Shown: one piece after another, positions 54,501 through 64,000 of the stretch
Position numbering within the stretch: the first letter of the stretch is position 1
How the letters are laid out: every line of letters begins with the position of its first letter
Source of the DNA: Apostichopus japonicus
Taxonomy: Eukaryota > Echinodermata > Holothuroidea > Aspidochirotida > Stichopodidae
Length of the DNA stretch: 64,000 nucleotides
Reading direction: 5' to 3'
Assembly: GCF_037975245.1 (NCBI RefSeq)
Contig: NC_092576.1
Location: 19,244,111-19,308,110, forward strand
Made by a program: the position numbers and the translations under genes
Notes under the pieces: model-generated
The model's database searches: none
What the model saw: the letters and a program-made list of their open reading frames with translations, nothing else
Told to the model about the DNA's origin: nothing

Positions 54501-55329
54501 TGTTATGAAATAGTGATACCATCTCTTTGATGTTACCGAAAAACTCCATCGAGACACCTTACAGGCCTCTTATGTATTTATCTAGGTCATGGATTCAGTT
54601 TTCCCACGAGAAGTTTTTAACTATCTTATTGAATCTTGGTACAGGGCCTTTTCCCAAAATAGATTCCATTATGTCTGTGGAACATTCGAGAAGGTTCTCT
54701 CACGTGGTATGGAAGTTTCCATAGAAAGGGGATGGACTTCCAAACTCCCAACCAATCAGGGCAGATCAATGCCAGCGCACTTATTTTTATATCGTTAAGT
54801 TAATACAGGATGATCAGGTTATTGGCTGCCTACTGATTGTGCGCAGTGAGATTTTATGGAAGTAAGGTTTAAAAGGAAAAGGAGGCCGAAAGTTTTATCA
54901 CTTCACTTCACTTGATCAGCAAATTTATCACTCCGTCAGGAAAGTTTATGACTTGATCAGCAAATTTATCACTCCGTCAGCAAATTTATCACTCCGTCAG
55001 CGCTCCGTGATCAGTTCGTTGCTTCGTCACCATTTCATCACTCTTTCTAATTGTTTAATTGACGGAGTCAAGTCAAGTCAAGTCAAGTCAAGTCAAATCA
55101 TTGTAATTTAGTTTTATTTGTAAAGAGAATCGACAGAGAAGAAATTATACCGAATCAATAATCAAATCCTATCTCGTCAACTTGTTTTTGTGTGAACTCA
55201 TTGTTTTCGCCCGTTCGAGACATCTCCTGAAGAAGCATAAATACGGCATCAAGATATCCCAGTACCTTTCTATCGCGAGTCCCGATATAGTTTTACTATC
55301 GGAGGAAGCGGGCTCGTCACAATATTACA
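54501..55329 (+). repeat. 5' LTR (829 bp)
   Basis: Begins TGTTATGAAATAG and ends ACAATATTACA. It contains two to three direct repeats of GATCAGCAAATTTATCACTC (about 54914-55000) and a GTCAA pentamer array (about 55067-55097), both candidate regulatory parts. Short frames in it occur identically in the 3' LTR and are not genes. Confidence 0.95.
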
Positions 55330-55347
55330 TGGTGGAGATCGGTTGCT
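55330..55347 (+). other. Primer binding site
   Basis: Starts TGGTGGAGATCGG directly after the LTR CA, with no spacer. TGG pairs with the CCA end of a tRNA. I cannot say which tRNA. Confidence 0.7.
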
Positions 55348-55996
55348 TTCTTCAGGAACAAAACGGAAACGGAACTTTTCACAACTTCGTTCGTTACGAT
55401 CAATAACGAACAGGTGATTTTTTTTTTTGGCCCGAAGACCTAACGAGGAACACAACGTATGTTCACGACCTTGCCTAACGGAAACACTCTACGAGGGAAG
55501 ACAGCCTATACTGGCCTAAGTCTATACACCGGAACCACTGATCTGTACACTAACGTTAATCAACCCAGCATGCAGTTCGCGTTTGAACATTCGCGCAACT
55601 AGTACGTAGAATACTACAGCTCTAAACATCAGAACTGAACATTTTCGCGATCTAAGCCTAGACTCGACCCGATGTTAACGGCGAACGAATCTGCAGTTAC
55701 TACGAGATGTAGGCCTACCTGCTACTACCTGCCGCTACTACTACTGCTAACCGAGGGACTTCAATCATCGTTTGCAGTTCCACTACCAGTTCTTAGTTAA
55801 ACTTAAGGGTGAGTGAAATCATGCCAATTTGTATCCCAACAACCCCTATTTGAGATCAGAGTGTAACGATAAGTTATTTTAATCGTGTCCATGTATTGCA
55901 TATTTGTTATTTGTATTTAATTGCGGTCGATAGTGTGTTGAAATTAGTATAGGCTCATGTTGTATACTCATAACTAGCCTAATTGTATTCGGCATA
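55348..55996 (+). other. Retrotransposon 5' leader
   Basis: About 650 bp without a long frame before gag; probably the packaging and translation leader. Confidence 0.6.
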
Positions 55997-56947
55997 ATGT
56001 CCGTCAGTGAACAGGAAACTTCGACCTCTGTTAATGTTATGCAGAAACATAGGCCCACTGATTTTTTGCCATCACAATTTCAGGGCGATGTAATTGATGC
56101 AGATTTAGCCGAAGCTCATTATTTGGGATTTGAAGATTATTTAGAGTTGCATAAATTGCCGTCCCAAACCCCCCCTGTAGAGGCAGAATTTAATGAAATA
56201 TGTCGCATATTTAAGCGAACACTTAAAGGCCAAGCCAGACTCTGGATTGAAAACAAAAGTTTTTCAACAATTGCTGATCTGCGCAAGCAATTCCTTGCTC
56301 GTTTCAGTCCAGGGACTTCTTCCTATGCTAAATCACAGGCATTTCACGCATTGAGCTATACGCCAGGTGATACAGCTCAAGCTCATTTGGCCAAAATTTC
56401 CAAAGCTGCAGCACAATTAAATTATGGCGAGGACCAAATTAGAGATAAATTCATCTCGACCCTGCCTTTGCAATGCCGCTCAGCAGTGTTAATGTCTGCA
56501 ACACCACAAGCAACAATTGCAGACTTGGTCATGAAAGTACAATGTTATTTTGACTTAAAAATCCAAAGTCAACCCACAGCTTCTTCCGAACCATTTATGG
56601 CAATGCACGACAAAGCGTCTTCTGTTCAGACTCCAACTATTTCTGCATCTTCTGAGATACACGAGTTGTGTACCAAAATTCAGGAGTTAGAAACCAAGTT
56701 TGATCAGTCACGTAGGTCAGAATCGCAAGACAATCCTAAAGATATGAGGCAAAGATATAGTTCTCGTGATTCTCGTGGTCCTAGGACAGGTCGGAATGAT
56801 AACAGGAGAAGGTTACCATATTTTAATCCTTCAATCACATGTCATTACTGTCATAATCGAGGTCATTTTGCAAAATATTGCCAAATTCGCCTTAGCCATG
56901 AAATAGAGGCTAATGTAAACAAAGTACCAACACAGAATTTTCAGTAG
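55997..56947 (+). CDS. gag: gag polyprotein
   Basis: 316 residues from ATG with A at -3. The central part (about 75-190) resembles the retrotransposon Gag capsid region: LKGQARLWIENKSF, then a Phe-x-x-x-Phe-like stretch. A basic, Arg/Asp-rich linker follows (about 245-275), then one CCHC zinc knuckle, C282-x2-C285-x4-H290-x4-C295. Expected to form the virus-like particle and bind RNA. The stop at 56945 overlaps an open stretch of the pol frame. Confidence 0.9.
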   Translation: MSVSEQETSTSVNVMQKHRPTDFLPSQFQGDVIDADLAEAHYLGFEDYLELHKLPSQTPPVEAEFNEICRIFKRTLKGQARLWIENKSFSTIADLRKQFLARFSPGTSSYAKSQAFHALSYTPGDTAQAHLAKISKAAAQLNYGEDQIRDKFISTLPLQCRSAVLMSATPQATIADLVMKVQCYFDLKIQSQPTASSEPFMAMHDKASSVQTPTISASSEIHELCTKIQELETKFDQSRRSESQDNPKDMRQRYSSRDSRGPRTGRNDNRRRLPYFNPSITCHYCHNRGHFAKYCQIRLSHEIEANVNKVPTQNFQ

Positions 56948-56976
56948 GGAGCACTTATGATTGCACTCATCATACA

Positions 56977-59900
56977 GTGACTCCAGACAAAGTACCAAGT
57001 AAAGGAAGATCGAAACGTAAAGCAAATAATATTTGGAAGAATAGTAATATTCCTAGTTCTAGATATACAGGGAACGACCGTAATGTGGATATTCAACTGG
57101 ACACACGTAATTTTGTAAGAGGTACTTTACATGATGGTAAAGGAATTTCATTGTTGTTTGATAGTGGAGCGACACGCTCTATCATTTCTTCTTCTACAGT
57201 GCAAAATTCAAAGTATTTATCCTCTATACAACCAGTCTCAGTTGATGTAGTAAACCTAAAGTTGGGTAATGGTCAGTTTATTCATGCGTATAGCACGATA
57301 ACATTTCAGGTCAAAATTCAGGGTCATGAATTTCAGCTTTCTGCTTTAATTGCTGCAAACCTGACAGGTATTGACTTAATATTAGGTAGTCCAACTCTGA
57401 AGGAATTGAATGGTTCTTTGGACTTTACCACAAACTGTTTTAGAATTAAACAAGCCAAAGTTTTCCTTAGGCCAGTGCAGAGATTTGTTATTTACCCAGG
57501 TCAGCAGAGATACATTACTGTACAGGGACGCCTTCCATTATATGCACGAAATGCAGATGTGGTTATTAAACCGTTTCCTTTAATATCTCGTATGTGTCCT
57601 TCACGAATGTTAGTGAAAATGCATAAAGGTAGAACAAAGATTCTACTAAGGAACATGGGTAATCGGAAATTTTTTCTGCATCCTCGCACAGTGGCTCATT
57701 TAGATTTAGCAGATATCATTACGGTCACAGAAGACATACCTACTGATTCTCTAGATTTTCTCAATGTCATGAGAGACATCGAAAAACCGTCTCTTTTTCG
57801 AACCAATTCTGACTCTAAAGAGAATCGTGATGAAATTACACGATATAATTTACATCGATATCCACATTTGACAGTCGATGATCCCCTGGTTTCCAAATCC
57901 GAACAGGAAATCATGAGAGAAAACATTAATTTGGAACAAAGTATTCTGAATGCTTCAGAAACAGAAAGCATTTATGAATTTCTAGACTCACATAGAGATG
58001 CATTTTCTCTTTATGGTGAATTATCTCACTGTCCAAATTATGAGGCTGATATTACGCTTACTAATGATGAGCCATTTTACATACGTCCCTATAGACTTTC
58101 AGATGAGGACAAAGTCATTGTCGCCAGTGAGCTTGACAAATTAGTGCGATTAGGAATCTTAGCGGTAGGACATCAGTCTTATACCTCACCGGTTTTCCTC
58201 ATTCCAAAGAAGGGAACAAAAGACAAAAGGGTTGTCACAGATTTTCGCTACTTGAACAGTAGGATAAAACGTCTCAATCACCCATTTCCATTACTGAATG
58301 AGACTATCCGTACCATAGGGTACTCTGGAGCCAAAATTTTGGGTGTTCTTGACTTAAAGTCTGCATTCTTCTGTCTGCCACTCAGTGTTCATGCACAACA
58401 ATATACAGGTATTGCTTCATTTCATGGAGGAAAGCATTATTATTATAAACGCTTACCACAGGGATTGAATTTATCTCCAGCGATCTTTCAGTCGCAAATT
58501 AATGATATTTTGGCAGCGATCCCAAATTCAAATAAGTTCTGTATTGCTCATCATGACGATATTATTGTGTACAGTGCAGACAAACAATCTCACAAACAAC
58601 ACCTAAAGGCAATTTTTAAGGTTTTAATGGACAACGGATTGAAAATCTCTCCGAAAAAGTGTAACATTTTTCAAAATTCAGTCCGATATATGGGACATTT
58701 GCTCTCAATAACCCCAGAAGGTGAGGCTTGTATCCAACCTTTGCATGACAGATGTGCAGCGATCAGGAACACACCGAAACCACACAATGTTAAGTCAGTA
58801 AGACGATTTGTAGGTGCAGTTAATTATGTGGCTTCATTTTTCCCAAATATTCAAGCACTATTGAGACCATTACATCATTTGAGTCGTAAGAGAAAGGTAT
58901 TTAAATGGACAGAGGAACATCAGTGTGCATTTCTAAGTATTAAAGAGTTGTTGTGTAATCCACCTATACTGCATATGCCACAGAAATATGGTCGTTTTGT
59001 ATTATATAGTGACACATCACGAGTAGCAACAGGATCATACCTGACACAAAGAGTTAATGGCAAAGAGAATATTATTGCATATTACTCTAAGATATTACCA
59101 CCAGCATGTCAGAGGTATAGTGTAACTGAATTAGAAATGATGGGTTTATTTATTAATGTGACAGCATTCAAACATTTATTGCAAAATGTAGAATTTGAGG
59201 CATATGTTGATCACTCAGCCATTGTTGAATTGTTTAAATCAAAACAAGAACCAGCAACTTCACGCTTACGTAAGCTTCTGTTCAAATTGTCAGAATTTAC
59301 ATTTCAGGTTGGTTACAAAAAGGGCTCAGAATTGGTTTTGGCAGATTATTTGTCTAGAGCACCACAGGAATTTCACTCTGAAATAGATCAGGTTGCTCAA
59401 GAGGTCAGTTCTTATGAAGATTTTTCAACTCCACCTAAGGAGACATTTAATCCAATCATGACAAGGTCAATGGCAAGGTCAATGGGAGTCAAAGTTCCAG
59501 ATTTATTTCCGAATAAAGTCACTAAGGAGTCCAAGCAGGATTCCCAAGCCAAAGTATCAACAAATAGAGTTAATAGGACATCCAGTCCTAAGGCAACACA
59601 TTCTAATGAGCATGTTACACAGAGACCACAATCTGAGTCACAAAAGACGACTACACCAGTAATTTCTACTGATAAGAGAGATACATATAGTCAAAGGCCT
59701 ACTATTACTATGCCGAGTGAAAATCGACATACATATAGTCCAGACATATTAGTTGTGCCAAATTTTACAAGTGTTTCACAACCTACAGAGCCAAGATTAG
59801 TGGATCAGAATAGACATAGAGTGCAAGAGGTAATCAGAGAACCACCACCAGAATTATTTTCTCAGCCAAAGCCAGTCATAACAAACATTGATCATTTGGT

Positions 59901-61848
59901 TACAGGACACATTCCAAAACAAAAGGAATTGAATAAAGTCATGAAGGCAATTCAAGGAAAGCTGATCAAAAACTATGATCTGCCATTTGATGTAAAAGAG
60001 TTGCAAATTCAACAACAAACTTGTCCTTACTACAAACCAATTTATGATTTTCTTGCACATGACATTATTCCAAGTAATGTTAAGCATGCTAGAACTGTTC
60101 GTTCTCAAGCAGAGGATTATCTGTTATGTAATAGTTTGTTATTCAGGATATTTTTGCATGAGACTAATGATGCTAAGATGACTCTTCAGTTAGTCGTACC
60201 TGAGACTATGGTGGAACAGATAATATCTCGATATCATGATGACTTGTTAAGTAATCATCAGGGTGTAATGCGTACATATTTGACCATTAGACAGCATTTC
60301 TATCTGCGTAATATGTTTCAACGCATCAGTAATTATATTCAGGCATGTCTCCGTTGTCAAGAATTCCGTAAGAAACCGGACAAGTTGAGACAATATCATG
60401 CTCGCATTCCTGATTCTTATCGTCCTTTTGACAGACTTAGTCTGGATTTCAAGACTATGCCCACAACGGCTACAGGATTTAAACATTTGATGGTTGTTTG
60501 TGATGAGATCACTAGATTTGTTGTATGTGTTTCTCTTAAGACTCTTGATGCTGAAACAATATGTGAAGCATTATTGCAGAGGGTAGTCACAACCTTTGGT
60601 CCACCGTCTTGTATTATAAGTGATGCGGCAGCTTCTCTTACAGGAAAATTAGTGGAGCTCTTAAGTAAAGCTTTAGGCATTGAACAAAAGTTCATCGGTG
60701 TAAGCAATCATGGAAGCTTACAGGTTGAAAGACACATTCAGACTCTTTCAAATTTCCTCAAAGTGAACTTAAATCAGTTTGGTACGGATTGGGTACGATT
60801 TGTCCCAACATCAGCCTATGCATATAACACATTTTCCTCTCCTCAGTTAGGTAGCTATAGCCCATTTGAACTTGTATTTGGACGTAAGCCGCCAAATCTT
60901 ACAAATTTATCATTCAATCCAATGGCAGGATTATCACAATCTCATGGAGAATATGCTGCATTGTTAAAGAAACGATTTGATCATTTGTCTAGGGTAATGT
61001 TGGTCTTACAAAAGAAGCAACAAGATGCTCAAAATGTTAAGATAAGTGCAAAACTGGACAAAGGTGCAATTTATTCAACGGGTCAATTAGTGTATCTATA
61101 TAAGCCAACGTCTTCCTCCTTGACTGCGAACTCTCGCAAAATTGCTGCAGAATGGTGTGGACCACTAGTGATCCATCAAGTTTTAGACAGGACTCACTAT
61201 TTGTTGGCCACTCTCAAAGGAGAAATTCTTAGTGATGTATTCAATTATAACAGGCTTAAACCATGTTTTGTAAGAGCATCTTCTGAAACTAAGAATATCA
61301 CTAACATTCAGAAATTGCGAAATGTCTTGAAAACAAAGGGTTCATCAAGTGAAAAGGTTGCACGAATGCGAAATGTTTTGAGTAGTAACACTTCTAATGC
61401 AGAAAATGTTAATGTCATGCAAGATGCACATATTGAGTTTCATGATGAGTTTGGTAACATTTTGCCAGGGGTAACTTCAGATCACGTCATGTGTCTTCTG
61501 ACCACTAAGCCAATGAATGTTGCATCCTTTCTAGAGAATAGAGCACATAATGAAGGATTAGCACTTCCATATCCTTCCATGAGAGATAGCATATTAAGGC
61601 AAAAGAAAGTTTTTGCAAATGCTCCACAAGGAGACATGAAAGTCCAACGTGCTCGATACAAATTGGGTGAATTACAGGTTCTGGTCACCTATCAGACACC
61701 ATGTTTTCCAACAGGCTTTAAGAGTCATGATTTTTGGTGGAATGTAGGAAAATATTCCAACACAGGGGAAATAATAAATTTTCTCCATGAAAAGGGATTG
61801 AACATTACAGGCAATCCAGGCAGGATGTTGCAAACATTATATGGTTAG
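56977..61848 (+). CDS. pol: pol polyprotein (PR-RT-RNase H-IN)
   Basis: 1,623 residues if counted from a GTG at 56977; there is no good ATG, and the frame is open from 56914, 34 nt inside gag and in the -1 frame. Protease: DSGA at 62-65. RT: catalytic D459 (LDLKSAFF), LPQGLNLSPAIFQ, and HHDD at 525-528. RNase H: D679, E718/E720, D745, D790. A hydrophilic linker of about 260 residues follows. Integrase: H1087-x6-H1094-x29-C1124-x2-C1127, then D1157, D1216, E1251, then a GPL variant of the GPY/F module at 1395-1397. About 200 further residues form a tail I do not recognise. Frame and catalytic acids are intact. Confidence 0.95.
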   Translation: MTPDKVPSKGRSKRKANNIWKNSNIPSSRYTGNDRNVDIQLDTRNFVRGTLHDGKGISLLFDSGATRSIISSSTVQNSKYLSSIQPVSVDVVNLKLGNGQFIHAYSTITFQVKIQGHEFQLSALIAANLTGIDLILGSPTLKELNGSLDFTTNCFRIKQAKVFLRPVQRFVIYPGQQRYITVQGRLPLYARNADVVIKPFPLISRMCPSRMLVKMHKGRTKILLRNMGNRKFFLHPRTVAHLDLADIITVTEDIPTDSLDFLNVMRDIEKPSLFRTNSDSKENRDEITRYNLHRYPHLTVDDPLVSKSEQEIMRENINLEQSILNASETESIYEFLDSHRDAFSLYGELSHCPNYEADITLTNDEPFYIRPYRLSDEDKVIVASELDKLVRLGILAVGHQSYTSPVFLIPKKGTKDKRVVTDFRYLNSRIKRLNHPFPLLNETIRTIGYSGAKILGVLDLKSAFFCLPLSVHAQQYTGIASFHGGKHYYYKRLPQGLNLSPAIFQSQINDILAAIPNSNKFCIAHHDDIIVYSADKQSHKQHLKAIFKVLMDNGLKISPKKCNIFQNSVRYMGHLLSITPEGEACIQPLHDRCAAIRNTPKPHNVKSVRRFVGAVNYVASFFPNIQALLRPLHHLSRKRKVFKWTEEHQCAFLSIKELLCNPPILHMPQKYGRFVLYSDTSRVATGSYLTQRVNGKENIIAYYSKILPPACQRYSVTELEMMGLFINVTAFKHLLQNVEFEAYVDHSAIVELFKSKQEPATSRLRKLLFKLSEFTFQVGYKKGSELVLADYLSRAPQEFHSEIDQVAQEVSSYEDFSTPPKETFNPIMTRSMARSMGVKVPDLFPNKVTKESKQDSQAKVSTNRVNRTSSPKATHSNEHVTQRPQSESQKTTTPVISTDKRDTYSQRPTITMPSENRHTYSPDILVVPNFTSVSQPTEPRLVDQNRHRVQEVIREPPPELFSQPKPVITNIDHLVTGHIPKQKELNKVMKAIQGKLIKNYDLPFDVKELQIQQQTCPYYKPIYDFLAHDIIPSNVKHARTVRSQAEDYLLCNSLLFRIFLHETNDAKMTLQLVVPETMVEQIISRYHDDLLSNHQGVMRTYLTIRQHFYLRNMFQRISNYIQACLRCQEFRKKPDKLRQYHARIPDSYRPFDRLSLDFKTMPTTATGFKHLMVVCDEITRFVVCVSLKTLDAETICEALLQRVVTTFGPPSCIISDAAASLTGKLVELLSKALGIEQKFIGVSNHGSLQVERHIQTLSNFLKVNLNQFGTDWVRFVPTSAYAYNTFSSPQLGSYSPFELVFGRKPPNLTNLSFNPMAGLSQSHGEYAALLKKRFDHLSRVMLVLQKKQQDAQNVKISAKLDKGAIYSTGQLVYLYKPTSSSLTANSRKIAAEWCGPLVIHQVLDRTHYLLATLKGEILSDVFNYNRLKPCFVRASSETKNITNIQKLRNVLKTKGSSSEKVARMRNVLSSNTSNAENVNVMQDAHIEFHDEFGNILPGVTSDHVMCLLTTKPMNVASFLENRAHNEGLALPYPSMRDSILRQKKVFANAPQGDMKVQRARYKLGELQVLVTYQTPCFPTGFKSHDFWWNVGKYSNTGEIINFLHEKGLNITGNPGRMLQTLYG

Positions 61849-63087
61849 TATGTGTAACTGCACATTGCTTTAAGTTCAGATGAACAGGTGTTTTACCCAC
61901 GATTGTATGAATGGAATGCGTCATGGCATTTACCTGCATACCTATTAAGTGGAAGTCATTGTACTATATGGTGTAACAATATAAGCTTTATTGTTAAAAA
62001 CGCCACCAACTGACCTAGTTTCATCTTTTATAACAAATATGTAGGGAGTATACCTTATTTCTCCTTATGAATTCGTTCAAACGTTTACCCGGCAATTAGA
62101 ACATATCCGGAATATTAGCAACATGGGTTTTCATATATTGAGAAATATTTTAAGGATATTTACATTGCATCATTTATGTTATATTGAAGGCTATTTAGAG
62201 ACAGCATTGGTGATATGCAACTTTTGCTTACAGCAACAGTTAAAGATGTATAGATGAAAGTATAGATCTTTTGAGGAACTTATGTATATATTTTCTTTTC
62301 CTCAAATATTCATGCAAAAGTTAATTTCATCATGAAGTTGAAAAGACAAGATGTTAAGTATTATGTAAATTTGAAGAAAGATTTGTTGATGTCATAGTCT
62401 ATGGGGTCTCTTTTATGGTATCGAATATCTAGTACTTTGGTACTTTACTAGACTATCATTCGGAGTGCATACCTAGGGTCACCATGCTATCGAGTCACAT
62501 TTTCTTGATTTTCTTGAAGTGGATGTATATGATTCACAAGGTTTCAAAGCAGTTTTGAAACTTTGCCTTCATTAAAGAGGAGGTTTTGTAAATGAGTTTG
62601 TACTATATTTTAAGGTTCTTTTTTTTGTGTACGAATTTTGCATGGAACGTCAAGGTGTTCTGTTCAGTTGAAAGATAACTAAGTCAAGTTTTCTCTGATC
62701 TCTCCCCAATCACGGCATGATTTCACTTTTGTTATAAATGTATTATTGATGTATGAAATGCATAAATGTATTTTGTAAGAGATACTGCATATTTTGCTGT
62801 GTCATGTAACTTTAAGATATCTTAATGATATTTTTTTTTTTTTAGATTACATCATATGATGTCATCAATATTGAAGAGGTACACAAAATTCAAGGAAATA
62901 GTGTTCAATGTATATACCATATGATCATTTTAATAATTCGTAACCTAAATGTTAACCTTTGAGATACATGCAGACCATTTATTGAAGTCAATGAATATTA
63001 GTGAATGTGCTTACAGTACTCTACCTTCTTGAGATAATGATAAGTTAAAGCAGTATGATGTTAAAATTTTGGAGTATCCAAAAATTT
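61849..63087 (+). other. Retrotransposon 3' untranslated part
   Basis: About 1.24 kb of AT-rich sequence between pol and the polypurine tract. No env-like frame. Unusually long for an element without env. Confidence 0.6.
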
Positions 63088-63104
63088 AAAAAGATTGAGG
63101 GGGA
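63088..63104 (+). other. Polypurine tract
   Basis: AAAAGATTGAGGGGGA-type purine-rich run directly before the 3' LTR TG; the plus-strand primer site. Confidence 0.75.
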
Positions 63105-63933
63105 TGTTATGAAATAGTGATACCATCTCTTTGATGTTACCGAAAAACTCCATCGAGACACCTTACAGGCCTCTTATGTATTTATCTAGGTCATGGATTC
63201 AGTTTTCCCACGAGAAGTTTTTAACTATCTTATTGAATCTTGGTACAGGGCCTTTTCCCAAAATAGATTCCATTATGTCTGTGGAACATTCGAGAAGGTT
63301 CTCTCACGTGGTATGGAAGTTTCCATAGAAAGGGGATGGACTTCCAAACTCCCAACCAATCAGGGCAGATCAATGCCAGCGCACTTATTTTTATATCGTT
63401 AAGTTAATACAGGATGATCAGGTTATTGGCTGCCTACTGATTGTGCGCAGTGAGATTTTATGGAAGTAAGGTTTAAAAGGAAAAGGAGGCCGAAAGTTTT
63501 ATCACTTCACTTCACTTGATCAGCAAATTTATCACTCCGTCAGGAAAGTTTATGACTTGATCAGCAAATTTATCACTCCGTCAGCAAATTTATCACTCCG
63601 TCAGCGCTCCGTGATCAGTTCGTTGCTTCGTCACCATTTCATCACTCTTTCTAATTGTTTAATTGACGGAGTCAAGTCAAGTCAAGTCAAGTCAAGTCAA
63701 ATCATTGTAATTTAGTTTTATTTGTAAAGAGAATCGACAGAGAAGAAATTATACCGAATCAATAATCAAATCCTATCTCGTCAACTTGTTTTTGTGTGAA
63801 CTCATTGTTTTCGCCCGTTCGAGACATCTCCTGAAGAAGCATAAATACGGCATCAAGATATCCCAGTACCTTTCTATCGCGAGTCCCGATATAGTTTTAC
63901 TATCGGAGGAAGCGGGCTCGTCACAATATTACA
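63105..63933 (+). repeat. 3' LTR (829 bp)
   Basis: Same length and the same ends as the 5' LTR. Direct repeats and the pentamer array have the same copy number. Followed by the GTGT duplication. Confidence 0.95.
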
Positions 63934-64000
63934 GTGTATGTACATCAACTCACCAGGTCGTTTTATGTTATTTATTATTATTATTAATGTATAATAGCTT

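Larger units (their letters stand above)
54501..63933 (+). mobile_element. Full-length Ty3/gypsy LTR retrotransposon
   Basis: 9,433 bp from TG to CA, flanked by GTGT on both sides (54497-54500 and 63934-63937). Order: 5' LTR, PBS, leader, gag, pol (PR-RT-RNase H-IN), long 3' untranslated part, polypurine tract, 3' LTR. RT before integrase places it in Ty3/gypsy. No envelope frame. Identical LTR lengths and no difference in the stretches compared indicate a recent insertion. Both large frames are open, so it may be autonomous. Confidence 0.95.

Noticed and set aside
54527-54798. Two open frames inside each LTR
   Set aside because: They are short, lie in both LTRs in identical form, and have no family features.

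Overview
The window is AT-rich, intron-containing animal DNA, most likely from a marine invertebrate. An echinoderm or other invertebrate deuterostome is a guess. GT-AG introns, long TA microsatellites, many small TIR elements, a LINE remnant and a Ty3/gypsy LTR retrotransposon all point to a metazoan nuclear genome. No tRNA or rRNA gene was recognised.

The host genes recognised are a cluster of small two-pass membrane protein genes of the CD225/dispanin (IFITM-like) family. Six copies or remnants are visible. A (+, exons 3-4, 1214-2331) runs in from the left edge. B (-, 14266-18559) has a complete four-exon model. C (-, about 22200-23040) is a decayed remnant. E (+, 24290-24940) has lost exons 2 and 3. 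F (+, 44995-50842) has a complete four-exon model of 138 residues. G (-, exons 3-4, 52672-53981) lacks visible 5' exons. Intron phases are the same wherever visible (1, 0, 0). A/B and F/G are convergent pairs. The F/G block looks like a copy of the A/B block with about 9.8 kb deleted from its middle. A recent 2.1 kb tandem duplication inside B intron 1 duplicates B exon 1.

Between E and F lies an interval of about 18 kb (26.5-44.4 kb) in which I recognise no gene. It holds a Mutator-like element with 9-bp target duplications and an internal 12-bp minisatellite, two hAT-type MITEs with 8-bp duplications, a nested MITE whose empty site is preserved in a second copy of the host repeat, and a short U2 snRNA-like match. 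Related sequence beside TA microsatellites lies in inverted orientation at both edges.

The right end is a complete, young Ty3/gypsy retrotransposon (54501-63933). It has two 829-bp LTRs with no difference in the stretches compared, a 4-bp GTGT target duplication, a PBS, a polypurine tract, gag with a zinc knuckle, and a 1,623-residue pol (PR-RT-RNase H-IN) in the -1 frame relative to gag. It is inserted about 520 bp upstream of the first visible exon of copy G.
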